A stretch of DNA of 64,000 bases from Fistulifera solaris. Lineage: Eukaryota > Bacillariophyta > Bacillariophyceae > Naviculales > Stauroneidaceae. Each line of letters opens with the position of its first letter. The stretch's first letter is position 1. Positions 11,409 to 22,559 of the stretch are shown here, piece by piece. Made by a program: the position numbers and the translations under genes. The stretch spans positions 124,001 to 188,000 of the forward strand of contig AP026126.1 of assembly GCA_030295235.1 (NCBI GenBank), in the 5' to 3' direction. The notes under the pieces are model-generated. The model had not been told where the DNA came from, ran no database searches, and was given only the letters and a program-made list of their open reading frames with translations.

Positions 11409-13019
11409 ATGACAAAGCAAATTCGACTGATTTGGCATCGTCGTGATTTGCGTTTACACGACAATGTACTCTATCACCAGCAAGACGATACCATTCTCTA
11501 TAGTATCTTTATATTCGATCCTGCTTTTACGGAACCCCGACCTTCTACTGTCTGTCGAGAATGGCAGACGGTTTGGATGGGACCGCACGCCCTCAGTGCT
11601 TTAATACATGCGCTGCAGAGTCTCCGTCTATCCTTACGAGAACGGGGCAGTGATTTATGGATTCGGTCCAGCGATCCTGTTGAATGTATTACGAAATTGG
11701 CTCGACAGGTGAAAGCCACGCAAGTTGCATGGCATGTCGAGCCAGGATGGTATGAAGAACAAGTGTCACGACGACTACGTCTGGCGTTGACTCAAATGGG
11801 GATCGAATGGATTGTATACACGGGTTGTACGTTGTATCATCCCGACGATGTACCGCAAACAGCACATGAATGGAAAATCAGTCAGTCTCGGAAATACAAA
11901 AAAGAGACGAGTGGCATGCAACGAGTAAGGCAACACAGCCAAAGGAATGGTTCATCGCTCCTCCAATCGCAAGTTCCACCGATTATGGGGAATTTCCGTA
12001 CCGCGTGTCGTAATTTCGCCTCTGTGCGACGATCCCTGCCTGCACCTGTCACGGTGAATACAGAGCCAACAACAGTGGAGCCGGGTGAAATACCGACACT
12101 GGCACAATTGTTAGAGCCCCTCCTTCTGCAGCAAGATGGGTCCATTCTGGGGTTGCGTCGAGATCAGATTGAACAATTATGCAAGGTAGCCATGAAACGG
12201 CATGAGGAAGATTCGGGTTGTCAAAGGGGCAGTGAGCTTTGGGCTTTGGAACGACTGAACTTCTTTTTACAGCATCATGCGGCGACCGCCGATCGTAGTC
12301 GAGCCGATGTCGAGCTGAATCATTCCTCAAAATTGAGTCTTCCGCTGGCGCTGGGATCCATCTCACCTCGAGTTGTCTACGAACAAGCTGTATTGCACAG
12401 TTGTTCTTGGTTGATCAGTCATTTGGAAATGCGCGATTTCTTTCTCTATACGGCGATGCAGGCGGGTTCTAAAATCTATAGAAAAGAAGGGTTACCGATG
12501 AGAGCATATAAGGGAGAATGGTTCTCTCCTCGGGATCGAAGTGAAGTCTGGGACAAATGGTTATCAGGGACAACCGGATTTCCATTGGTCGACGCGGGGA
12601 TGCGAGAATTGATCGCCACGGGGTATTGTTCGAATCGGGTGCGACAGAACTGTGCGAGCTTTTTGACGAAAGATTTAGAAATCGACTGGAGAGCGGGAGC
12701 CGACTTGTTCCAATTTATGTTAGAGGATCATTGTGTTGGTGCCAATTGGGGGAACTGGATGTATTTTTCGGGTGTAGGAAGTGATCCGAAGAACCGCCAC
12801 TTTCGAAGTATATCACAAGCGTTGCGCTATGATCCGACGGGTGCCTACGTAACGCGATGGATACATGAGCTTAAAGATATTGATGCTAAGGAAGCCAGAT
12901 TTCGGCCTTGGGAACATGTGTCGGGATGGCGAATACCTGTCGTGAATCCCGCGACTCAACTCACCTGGGACGACAGTCGAAAGTTGAACGAACAAGGCTA
13001 TCTTTGTGATAACGAGTGA
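11409..13019 (+). CDS. Cryptochrome-DASH / photolyase-family flavoprotein
   Basis: This uninterrupted 536-residue frame from ATG 11409 is of normal length for DASH cryptochromes. The N-terminal photolyase alpha/beta domain (about residues 4-135) opens with IRLIWHRRDLRLHDN. The C-terminal FAD-binding helical domain (about 270-500) contains HSSKLSLPLALGSISPR, GFPLVDAGMRELIATGYCSN, RVRQNCASFLTKDL, DWRAGADLFQFMLEDH and GANWGNWMYFSGVGSDP, the series that marks the DASH group. Members bind FAD and usually methenyltetrahydrofolate, repair cyclobutane dimers mainly in single-stranded DNA, and may act in blue-light signalling. The stretch at about residues 160-240 is Ser/Arg-rich and less conserved. 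No clear organelle targeting sequence is visible at the N terminus. Confidence 0.93.
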   Translation: MTKQIRLIWHRRDLRLHDNVLYHQQDDTILYSIFIFDPAFTEPRPSTVCREWQTVWMGPHALSALIHALQSLRLSLRERGSDLWIRSSDPVECITKLARQVKATQVAWHVEPGWYEEQVSRRLRLALTQMGIEWIVYTGCTLYHPDDVPQTAHEWKISQSRKYKKETSGMQRVRQHSQRNGSSLLQSQVPPIMGNFRTACRNFASVRRSLPAPVTVNTEPTTVEPGEIPTLAQLLEPLLLQQDGSILGLRRDQIEQLCKVAMKRHEEDSGCQRGSELWALERLNFFLQHHAATADRSRADVELNHSSKLSLPLALGSISPRVVYEQAVLHSCSWLISHLEMRDFFLYTAMQAGSKIYRKEGLPMRAYKGEWFSPRDRSEVWDKWLSGTTGFPLVDAGMRELIATGYCSNRVRQNCASFLTKDLEIDWRAGADLFQFMLEDHCVGANWGNWMYFSGVGSDPKNRHFRSISQALRYDPTGAYVTRWIHELKDIDAKEARFRPWEHVSGWRIPVVNPATQLTWDDSRKLNEQGYLCDNE

Positions 13020-13728
13020 CGGAGCAAAGCAAGCAGATAGAAATCGATTCCCTATTAAATCCTTGTTGAAGAAAGTAATTAATTAGAGCCTCATAGATCA
13101 TTATCTTCTCTTGAGTCGTTCCAAGTTTGCATGGAAATTCTTAGAGACACTAGTACAAAATCCGACTTACAAGGACAAGATTGAGACACGTGTCATGCGC
13201 CATCCGCCGTAGTTCGTACGGTCTTCAACGGATCGGACGTCGTCTATGTATCAGTGGTTGGAAAGAAGTACTTAGGTGTGTTTCTGAGCTTTCTACCATG
13301 GGAGTTGGGAGTGTCAAGGTAAAGTAGGATTCCGTGGAACAGACGGTACAGTCTTATATGAATAGGCGTTTCCTTTGGAAACGTAAATACTCAAATCTTT
13401 AACGTCTCTTGCCCTTCAAAGTTTACAGTATTCTTTGACTCGGTATTCAATCTGCTTTCGTCTCTTATCGAAAAACCAAGGAGACTCTAAGTACAACTCA
13501 GTATAGGTTATATAGTACTTTCACATGGCGACAGAATTCAACGGCTCAAACCGCCGTTGCCTCACACTCCTCCTCGCCTTTTTTCTGTCACAACAATATC
13601 AAACCGAGAACTTGGGTAACTGGTAGAGCCAAAGCAAAGCGAACAACGCAATCTTGCTGATTCATTTCAAGGTTGCTGCAGGCACTTACTTGATACTTTC
13701 TTTTGCGACCAATTGCTTTGCGTAAGGC
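13020..13728. other. Intergenic, upstream of the polyamine fusion gene
   Basis: No coding frame recognised. It should hold the cryptochrome 3' end and the promoter, and perhaps an unrecognised first exon, of the next gene. Confidence 0.45.
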
Positions 13729-16303
13729 GTGCAGGACCGTTTGGGAACGTACCTAAATTGTACGATCGATATCAAAAGATTTTGTTACAAAAAATGGTTG
13801 CACACGATCGTAAAATCAAAACAAAACGATGCCCCTTCGTCTCATTTCCATGTTGACATAACACTTGTCTTGTTTTGGGGAAGCATCATTTTGGCGTCGC
13901 TGGTTGCTTTCGGAATTGGTTATTTTTCTCGTATTTATTTGTTCATTCAATCGTCACCGAAAGTCAATATTTTACCGGCGTCTCATGTGGTGCGGTCGGA
14001 AACGCTGCCACCGCCTCTGTTGGATAAATGCAAAGTGCTACCGCAATTCGTTTACACATCGAAGCATTATGAAACAGGCATTCGAACCACGAGTGATAAT
14101 ATGTTGGTACGTCACCAGGCCGGCTCCGAGGACGTCGAGGCGTGTCCTTCTCCGGATACTCAACAGGGGGACGATGAAGAAGAACATCAACCAGCCGGTC
14201 AGCACATGTTGGTGGATATTAAAAATGTTGACGGCAGTTTCCTCAATTCGGAACTGCGACTGGCGAATGCTATGGTCGAATTGGTGCGACTGAGCGGTTT
14301 AACGATGTTGTCGTATCACTGTCATGGATTGGATCCAGTGGGTGTCAGTTGTATCGGTGTTTTATTGGAAAGTCATGTGTCCTTCCACACGTGGCCTATT
14401 GAAGGCGTTATTACGTTTGACTTGTTTACGTGCGGCCCAAAGTCCTTGATTCCGTATTTAGACACCATCAAAGAACTCTTCGGCGTTCCCCGTCAATTTG
14501 CTCTGACTGGGGGTAGTACGGCGGATCAGCCACACATGAATTGGTCGTACAAGAAGCGAGGCTTCAAACGGGGCAGCAAAAGTAATGCTGATGAAACTAC
14601 GGATATGAATATGTTCTTGTTGGGATGGATGGAGTACGACATGAAGCAGATAGTGGCTGACGTTCAAACCGATTTTCAAACCATTGAAATTTACGACGTT
14701 CTGAACCCTCGATTCCGTGATTTGGATTCGTACAAACGATCACTGGTCAACGATGGCTCGTACGAAGCGACTCATCCCGAGTTTTTTAAACCGGACCGCA
14801 TTGTATACATGGATCATATCATGCAATCTCGTTTGTTTGGTGAAGCGGCGTATCATGAAGCACTCGTTCATCCTGCTCTATTTGCTCACGTTGATCCCAA
14901 GCGCGTTGCTATTATTGGTGGAGGCGAAGGTGCGACGCTTCGTGAAGTATTGAAACACAATACCATTCAGCGCGTCACCATGATTGAAATCGACGAGCAA
15001 ATGGTGCAAACATCGCGCCAATACTTGCCCGAGTGGAGTGACTGCAGCAATTTGGAAGGAAGTGCCGATTCTTGTTTTGACGATCCTCGAGCGGAAGTCT
15101 TTTACACGGATGCCGTTCAGTGGTTCATGAATCACTACGGTGAGGGTAGTACCAACGAGAAATATGACGTGATCATTATGGATGCCTTGTAAGTACCTTC
15201 AAGAGTTTCTACACATCAAGCGTTACGTTTGTTTCATTCCACTAAGTTGCAATTTCGTAATGCTTTTTCGCAATACAGAGACCCTAGTTCTGAAGTGGAA
15301 TTTTCCGATGTTCTCTACAACAACGACAAATTAGCCGCGGCGCTCTCTCGAGCCCTTGGTGATGATGGTATTATCATATCGCAAGTCGGTGAAGATGACT
15401 TTCTGAATGATGCTGGAAGCCATATTTCCAAAAAAGAAATCCGAGCAAAAGTTTATGAAACTATTAAAGAATAATGGATTCACAGCTGTGAAAGAATACT
15501 CGGAAGCCCACGGAAACTTCCATGGGGTTTGGCATTACGTAATTCTCTTCAAGGACCGAAAATCGCTAGCCAATTGGTACTCCAATGAAGCAGAAATTAA
15601 TTTAAAAATGCGGCATAGAAGCATGAAGGTGAAAAATGCTTCTTCGACACCATTCCGATTTTTCGATGGCGCTACGATGATGGGCTACCAGTTTGCTACC
15701 CGTATCAATGAAGAGGTGGCTTGTCGCGGTATGCCCCGGCCTGCGTTTTGCGAGATGCAGCATGGCTTCGATCCTAATAGAGAGAATACGCCAGCGTCTA
15801 CGTTGGAAGTCAAGCCAAGTCTATTATTGAATGGTGAGCAAGGGCTTTTTTCGAAACAAGTCATTCCCGAAGGAAGCTACGTCGCCATTGAAGAAAAGGT
15901 GAATGCTATCTTATTACCACCATCAACCACAAGAATCATTGAAGCACTTCAAAGTCAAAGTAGCTCGCTGCAACCCTTGGCTGCTTACCTTTCTGAGTAC
16001 GGCCAAGGACATAACTTTTACGGAATGTATGGCATGTCGGTCGATCCCAGTCGCATGCATTTTCTGAATTATGGTTGCTACACCAGCGGAATTGCGGCGG
16101 ATGCCACCGAGATCGAATCATCGTTTTACAACCCTTTCATTGACCGTAGTCATCTGTTGTTATTACGGGGGACTGAAACGGTGACACGAGACGTACAAGA
16201 AGGTGAAGAACTACTCGGTAACTTTCTGTCGGTTCTTCTCGACAAGAACACCAAAAGCAGAAGTTATCGTGCCCAATGTCTTGTCGAGACCCCCGTCGCT
16301 TAG
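13729..16303 (+). CDS. AdoMet decarboxylase-aminopropyltransferase-SET-like fusion, membrane-anchored
   Basis: Counting from 13729, residues about 46-70 form one hydrophobic segment. Residues 158-255 are a bacterial-type AdoMet decarboxylase with GVSCIGVLLESHVSFHTWP, where cleavage at Glu-Ser makes the pyruvoyl cofactor. A spermidine/spermine-synthase domain follows, with GGGEGATLREVLKH and YDVIIMDAL. A GT-AG intron at 15189-15278 joins DAL to DPSSEVEFSDVLYNND. One base appears missing near 15465, after which the frame runs to 16303 and adds a SET-like domain (GLFSKQVIPEGSYVAIEE, MHFLNYGC, RDVQEGEELLGNF). Together these would make decarboxylated AdoMet, transfer aminopropyl groups, and perhaps methylate an amine or lysine. 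In diatoms long-chain polyamines serve silica formation, and bacterial-type fusions of this kind are known. The start is unresolved: the open frame has no ATG before 14101, while ATG 13794 is in another frame. Confidence 0.85.
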
Positions 16304-16578
16304 CGACCATACAAAGTATTATGTTTCCGATGAATGGTGGTCACCATTACCCCCTAATAATTAGTTCATAGAGTGGAGTTTGGCTTCAAACGAATAAATA
16401 AATGAAATTTTTTCGAATCAATATGGTTTTTACAGTTAGTCCTGGGGAGGAGAGCGTTTTTCTTTCAAACGGAAAAAGGATAGTAGTGCATTACAAAGAG
16501 ACTTAAGCAAGAGGAATCGTCAATTACCAGTCGACACACACTTAGTTTGAAGACCCCTCGAAGGACTCCTTTATACCA

Positions 16579-17714
16579 TCATGTCCCCATTTCCATACTC
16601 CCCTCCAAAATGCGACTCACCCGCGATCCACTAGCCCGTCCGAGTGGCACAATGTGCGGTTGGACTGGCACATCTTCCATCCCCGCCGTCACGGTGGGTC
16701 CTTCTACTCCTCCTACTCCTCTTCCTTCTTCTTCCGCTATGGTGCCCCATTCCTTGTTGTTCCATTGCACCAGTGACGATCGGACCCCATGCAAATTCGT
16801 GGCGGTGACCGGATTTTGCGCTGCGGACGGTGCCTCCACCACGATAGTCCGGGCAGGCGTGGCCGTCCGTGGCAGGGGCGGATAATAGGATGGTAAATAA
16901 TAATCATAATGTTGCGGCGGAAGATCAAGAACTTTGGATGCCTTGATAGTATTGTCCGTCAATTTGACCTTTTTCGAAACAGATTCTTCCGTTTCGTTTT
17001 CTCGTTTTCGTTTTTGGTTTTCGTGTGGGTGTAGTAGTGATCCCCAGGTTGTTTGAAACAACGTTTCCGGTAGATTGTCCGATACGGGTATTGTTTCAGA
17101 TACCTCGCTCATCACACCGTATTTCTTCGTCTTCTGTTCAATGACAATTGTCTGTAATTCTTCTTTGGGCTGCAATGAATGGGGATTGGCAATGAGGGCT
17201 GGATTGGCGACAATGGGGAAGTAGGGAATTTCTTCGGGATACGGTGCATGCCATCCAGCGTGTGCGGTGGAACGGGGTCCTACTTTCCCTCCTCCTCCTC
17301 CTCCGGTTCTTTCGGAAGATCGTTGTACATTGTTTTCTTCTTGCATCCAATCGGGTCCCAACAAAAGGTTGCCAATCCTTTCCACGATGTATCGCGTGTT
17401 GTTGTTGTATTCGTGACGACGAGATGATCGTCTTTGTGACGAGGTGAAAAATGAATTTGCGTGACGGCAGTTGTTGTACAGAATTCCACCGCCCTTAGCG
17501 CATCCAACACATGCACATGTGCACTGGATCGTCCCGATGCTTCTACCGTGTATCCTATCGATTGTCCGAGACGATTGAGAAATTCCAACAAGATATCACC
17601 CAAAACATCCAAGGCTTCGGCCGTCATGTCCGCAATTCCTAAATGCAAGGCCGCCCGAGCAACGGCGCGTCTGGCGATTAAAGCGCAATAAATATCGTCC
17701 GATGCGTGTTGCAT
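16579..17714 (-). CDS. TAF8: TFIID subunit TAF8-like (histone-fold)
   Basis: ATG 17714 opens a histone-fold domain (residues about 1-77: DDIYCALIARRAVARAALHL, TAEALDVLGDILLEFLNRLG, then HVHVLDALRAVE), the layout of the bromodomain-associated/TAF8-TAF3 family. After residue about 105 the frame changes near the A3 run at 17377-17379 (one base apparently missing) and continues through DWMQEENN to the proline-rich PYPEEIPYFPIV segment, which corresponds to the TAF8 C-terminal domain that follows the histone fold. A Lys/Arg-rich stretch (KRKRENETEE) may be a nuclear signal. TAF8 pairs with TAF10 in TFIID. The last 70 residues are not conserved with anything I recognise. TAF3 is an alternative, but no PHD finger is present. 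Confidence 0.72.
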
Positions 17715-17720
17715 AATTTT

Positions 17721-17789
17721 GAAAGAAAGAAAGAAAAGAAAGAAAAGAAAGAAAAGAAAGAAAAGAAAGAAAAGAAAGAAAAGAAAGAA

Positions 17790-17821
<32 letters not shown>

Positions 17822-17837
17822 CGAAGACGAAGAAGAA
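17721..17837. repeat. Polypurine (GAAAGAAAA)n mirror-repeat microsatellite
   Basis: An almost pure purine tract of GAAA/GAAAA units, ending in GAC/GAA units, lies immediately upstream (on the minus strand) of the TAF8 start codon, so on the mRNA sense it is a CU-rich leader. The GAAAGAAAAGAAAG unit is mirror-symmetric, which is the kind of sequence that can form triplex DNA. Confidence 0.95.
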
Positions 17838-18757
17838 TAGGATGTTATACTTTTGTTATCGGGTTGTTATTGGGTTGCCAACATAAAACGCGGCGGTGTG
17901 GGCGCGTGATGTTGCGGTCTTTGCAGTCACGAAACAACGGGATCCATCAGGAGTCAGGAGTGAGTCAGTCGTCATCAGGAGAGTCCGAAGAAATCATCAA
18001 CAAACCCATTCTCTATCGGATCGGTATTCGACGAAACAACGGGATCCAAAATCGCGGAGAAAAAATAACACAGAGACACCCGTAGGATGAAGAATAGAAA
18101 GAATAATAAGAAGAAGGTCTTTTTGAGATGGGCATAACATAAGGATTTCCTTTCCGTTCCCTCACCACCAGAAGAGTCACATTACCCGTCACAAAAAGGA
18201 AGGCGATTCCTAAGATCATCGCCATCAATACAATGGACTACGTTGGAATTGTTCGGGCAATGTCCCAGATTTTAGCAAACAAATTTTTCATGCAGGCCGG
18301 TGGAACGGTGTTCTGTCATTTCACAGTACGGACTCTGGAGGTAGGTTTGTTCCTTGCGACAGAACCAATCCGTCTCAAGAGCTTTCTGATTAGACTACTG
18401 GTACTGATTCGAAATTGCCATAGCATCATGTGATGACCGCTTTAGCAAAAATTTTCCAAGTCAAATTATTCCAATGTATTGTTGTTTCATTACACCAAAT
18501 GAAAAATCTTAAAGCCTTTTATATGGCTCTAGACCTAGAGCTCCAGAGACAATAGGCCGTTTTCATGACCAATCCATGGTCAGTAGCCTCTTATATAGGT
18601 TAAAGCTTTTGTTGTTATGAGCCTGTTTAGTTGTCTAGCCGGTCAAAACGACACCGGATAGTATGGTAAAAGAATTTTGCTAGTGTCCTAGACATCATTT
18701 TTGCTTTCAAGTGATCGTTATAGTGTTATAGCCAGTGCTACCTTTTATAGAAACAGT
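17838..18757. other. Intergenic with a short direct repeat
   Basis: No gene seen. An 18-bp sequence beginning ACGAAACAACGGG is present at 17929-17946 and again, exactly, at 18031-18048 (spacing 102 bp). Confidence 0.6.
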
Positions 18758-21051
18758 TTATAGCTTACAAAAGTGGGGCAAGGATAACTGGGTGTTCGTC
18801 CCCGGAAGCATGAGACAGGCTGTGATCGAATCATACGCCAGCGAGATATAGCGAAGCATTTGACACGACAGCTCCGTCAAGTAAGGTTGCCAAGAAAGTG
18901 TCCAAGGAACGCTAAACACGGAAAGAGGAAACACTAAGGTGCCCATTGAGCGCAATCCATCGATGACCCAGCACAATAGGATGTGCCCCAAATGGAAGAC
19001 CCACCCCCAAAGCTCGCCCAGAAATACAAAAGGAGAGCGTCGACGCGCATGCTGTTCCAATTGGAGAATTCGAGCTTCTTGGTCACGTCGAATGGATTCC
19101 ATTTCGACCATGAGTTCCATCACGACGCGTTGGTAACAAATGATGGACTCTTTCGCATACATATCATGGATCGACACGCTTGCTTGCAAAGCTTTGATTT
19201 CGTCCGTGAGTTTCTTGAAAATGGGTTCCATGGGGCTATTGACCTGAGCATTTCCGTTACTGGCCGACCCGGCAATTTTGGAATTGACAAATTTCGTCTT
19301 AAAATTGGGAAAATCGAGATCGAGGAGGCAACGGGAACTGGGTAGTCTCTCCAGGGCCTTGGCAAATGCCAGTCCTGTTTCGACAAAATAATCTGCTTTT
19401 TCCGGTACTATTTCCGTAGACAACACAGCATCAGCAACTTCGTGTTTCACTCCATATTTCTCATGTGGTTCCGTCCCTTGTACTGCTTCCTCAAGGCCTT
19501 CCTTTCTGGTTTCGTGTACCACAGGTTTTACAGCCTGTCTTTCATTTAGTGTTCGTTCACTAATAATTTTATCAGGAATCATAGGTTTTGTTTCATCATT
19601 CGTGTCCGTCAACTTCACCACAATATTCTGAACTCTTTTCTCTGATTCAACACCCATACTTGCGAGCAGCTTGCGTATGTTTGTGACACAAGGAGCATCA
19701 CTTCGTTCCACTAAACTCCACTCTCCTCTTTTCATCATTTCTGTGGGTGGAATGACTGCTGCCGTGCACGTTGGTTGTTCCGGTAGCAAACGACGACGTT
19801 GCCACAGCGAATACCGTGGCGGTCGGCTCGTACGAACCTTCACCCGCGATAAAAGACGGATCGAAGCGTCGGGAATTACCGAGGGCGCGTTGGATGACGA
19901 CGCCGCTACGCCCTCGAAATCCAACGCTACCGGACAGGGAGCATTACTCAAAGGTGTGACGCAAATCGTAATTGGATCCAAATCGCTGGTCTCGGGTACA
20001 TCCAGTGCGTCGGCAGCTTTCACATCTAAAGTCTCCACTGCTTCTTGATTTGTTTCTTCCCACTGTTCATGAAATCCCTGCAACATCGTACTCCCATGAA
20101 CACTGATTTGGCTAACGGTGCAATAGTATTCGTTACCATAATGGGTCAAAAACTGAAATTTGAGATAGCGTGCCCAGGCTGGTTTCTGCAGTTCAAATGT
20201 TTGTTTGCCATTGGTCGGTCCTTTCCTCGAAGCCGTGAACGTCCCCAAATCCCTCCAATTCCCCATGGTCATGGAACCTTGCACGCGGAATGTTTTCACG
20301 TGACTGGAATATCGTTCGTAATTGGCCAAAACAACTTGTTTGACTAAAATATCTTCCGACAATCCAATGACGACGGACTTGTTGGGTTCTTCGCAAGGAA
20401 CAATCGCGTACGCATCTTGATCGTTGGTCAATAGGTTGGAAGTCCCTTGAAAATGATCACTGCTTTCCAATACCAAGGCACCCGCGGACTTGCTCGCATA
20501 ATCGACTCGAAATAATGTGGCTTCTTCTTCGACAGGTTGTGGTGTCGGTGGGTCGATTTCGGGTGGTTGTGTTTGATTTTGGACGAACGTATCATTTCGC
20601 AAAAGCGTCGCATCCTTTTCTAAGATCTGCGGATCTTGCCGTCTATCAATGGTATCTTCGGTTATGTAACACCATTCCGTTTTATTATATACAAAAGTCC
20701 GTGGACATGTGTCTTTTCAAAGATTGTTGCGTGAAATAAAAATTCGGACGCTTTCCTGTCGCCGAAAAAGTCATCCTGTAGTCCGTAAGTGTTCCTCCAT
20801 GAACTGTCACGGTCGTCAATTGCCAGAGGACTCGACCAAAGTTTCCGTAATTGCGCTGTTCCGTTGCGTTTTCGATGCGCACGACGCCTTGAAGAAGTAA
20901 TCGGCAGATCTAGCTGTTCCTTCCACGGTTCGTCGACGATTATTGGTGAATTTTTCCGCACATCATCTTGCGCTACCAGCGGTAACGCACTGGCTAAAAG
21001 CCACGCTATTCTCCGCCCTCTCACTCGTGATCTCATAAGATCTAGTGTCAT
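18758..21051 (-). CDS. SUN-domain ER membrane protein (SLP1/OPT type)
   Basis: The long frame ending at 18758 holds a mid-protein SUN domain: FRVDYASKSAGALVLE, YAIVPCEEPNKSVVIGLSED, VLANYERYSSHVKTFRVQGS, WARYLKFQFLTHYGNEYYC. This matches the SLP1/OPT/mid-SUN group, which acts in ER membrane-protein quality control, rather than C-terminal SUN proteins of the nuclear envelope. A coiled coil (EIKALQASVS to RILQLEQHARRR) and a C-terminal hydrophobic segment (WVFHLGHILLCWVIDGL) fit an ER type I protein. Upstream, ATG 21051 opens a signal-peptide-like start (RRIAWLLASALPLVAQ), in a frame that would join the SUN frame if one base is missing near 20690. The join is supported by good sequence on both sides but the segment 20690-20880 is uncertain. 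Confidence 0.78.
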
Positions 21052-21604
21052 TCTATGAACAAGATAGCGTTTGTGCAATTACAATCAATCACCGAAGAAT
21101 GATGGTCGTTTTGTTTGACAGCAACGGGAAGGTGTGGGGTGTGACAGGAAAGAAACAACGTGGAAGAAAATAAATGAACGACACCAGGCGGCGCGACGGC
21201 TATATGATTGACGTGTACCACGGCTGTACTCCGCATGATACAGTCAAAAGGCATACCGAACACCGAACACCGAAGAACATATCCGTCCGTCTGTCCGAAT
21301 GCTCTTTGACCTTTGACCTTCACGTGGAAGCCTTCGTTCGTACTTTGTACGTCATCGATGGAACAACGTCAACAATTCCGGAATTTCTGCTTTCGGACTA
21401 CGCGTTTTGCAGAATTCTGACTTGGTCTACCCTCTTTTCTGTCCAGGTTTCCACAAAACACAGAATGACAGAACACCGAACACCGCGACAGACGATAATA
21501 ACGCCACCCTGCCAAAGTCCAAAGATATCCTCTGATGATTGCCGTAATTGGATTGTAATAGATAGTTGAATGAAGTGGATTTGTACCTCAACATAGTTTG
21601 GAAG
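21052..21604. other. Divergent promoter region
   Basis: Lies between the minus-strand SUN gene and a plus-strand gene. It has no coding frame; a short motif, GAACACCGAACACCG, occurs near 21258 and again at 21471-21485. Confidence 0.5.
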
Positions 21605-22038
21605 ATGCATTCAAAAGACGCCATTGTCATTCTATCAGACTGGCGGCTCTTTTTTGGACGCTTCCAACAATCATTGCTTTGACCAATAATAGCATCAGGA
21701 ATAATCAATTCCTTCAATCAAAATACGCTCACCTTTGGTTGGGTCCATGTTATTTGTCACTCATATTCCTAGGACCAGTCCCATCCGCCGAGGCAATACT
21801 TCCATTAAACAGCCCGCCACCACCATACACGCTAATACAGCAACAAAAGCGACCCATTCCTAAGCTCATACGGCAATTGGAAAATTTAGAAGATGATCGA
21901 TTGGTACAGTGTCGCGACAAAGGATCGAAATGGGAACAATGTTTCTTTTACGGAACCGATACGGTAGGAAGCAATCGACAAGGGGAATTTCTCCGATCAC
22001 GACCATCGTCTCTGAAAAATGGTCCACCGACTTGGTAA
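21605..22038 (+). CDS. Predicted secreted or plastid-targeted small protein
   Basis: The best model starts at ATG 21605 (MHSK) and passes into the main open frame after the A4 run near 21612 with one base apparently missing. The N terminus RRHCHSIRLAALFWTLPTII is a plausible signal peptide, and a second hydrophobic stretch (YLSLIFLGPVPSAEA) ends in an A-x-A-like cleavage site, reminiscent of a thylakoid-lumen presequence. The mature part is short, proline-rich, and has a cluster LEDDRLVQCRDKGSKWEQC FFYGTD with two cysteines. I do not recognise the family; plastid location is inference only. Confidence 0.5.
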
Positions 22039-22559
22039 TTGCTACGCTTGGAATTAGCGCCTAATGTATTCCTTTGTCTCATATCTTTATGGGAGGAGCG
22101 ATTTCCCCTGGTGATCTCAAACATACACACTAATTTTCTCCATCGACAGGAATCATCATTATCATTACTATTATCATCACCATCATTACATCACCAAATC
22201 GAGTTTTATCAATAGTTTTGTACGTTATCATCATTGTGAATGGTTCTTAGTGCCATAACGGTTTTGTTTTTCTACACCGAAGTTCAAATCCCATGTTTTT
22301 TTGTCGGTGATCGACCTAGCTTTTCTTCATTTATTTGCACACGTAAATAATATGACCGACGTCAGACCTGCGTACGTTGCGATTTTGTTGCAACCGCTCT
22401 ACTCGAACGCATCACAAAGTCAAAAGTAGAGTTATATCTCGCGTCGACATGCGAATGTGAAAACCAAAAGAAGGAACAAGCGATAATACATCCAATAGTA
22501 ATCCTTATTTTAAATTCACGACGGATCAGTTGACTAAAAGACGACAAAACTAGGGGATC
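22039..22559. other. Intergenic with ATC-rich microsatellite
   Basis: No gene seen. An ATC/ATT-rich low-complexity stretch lies at about 22146-22192. Confidence 0.5.
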
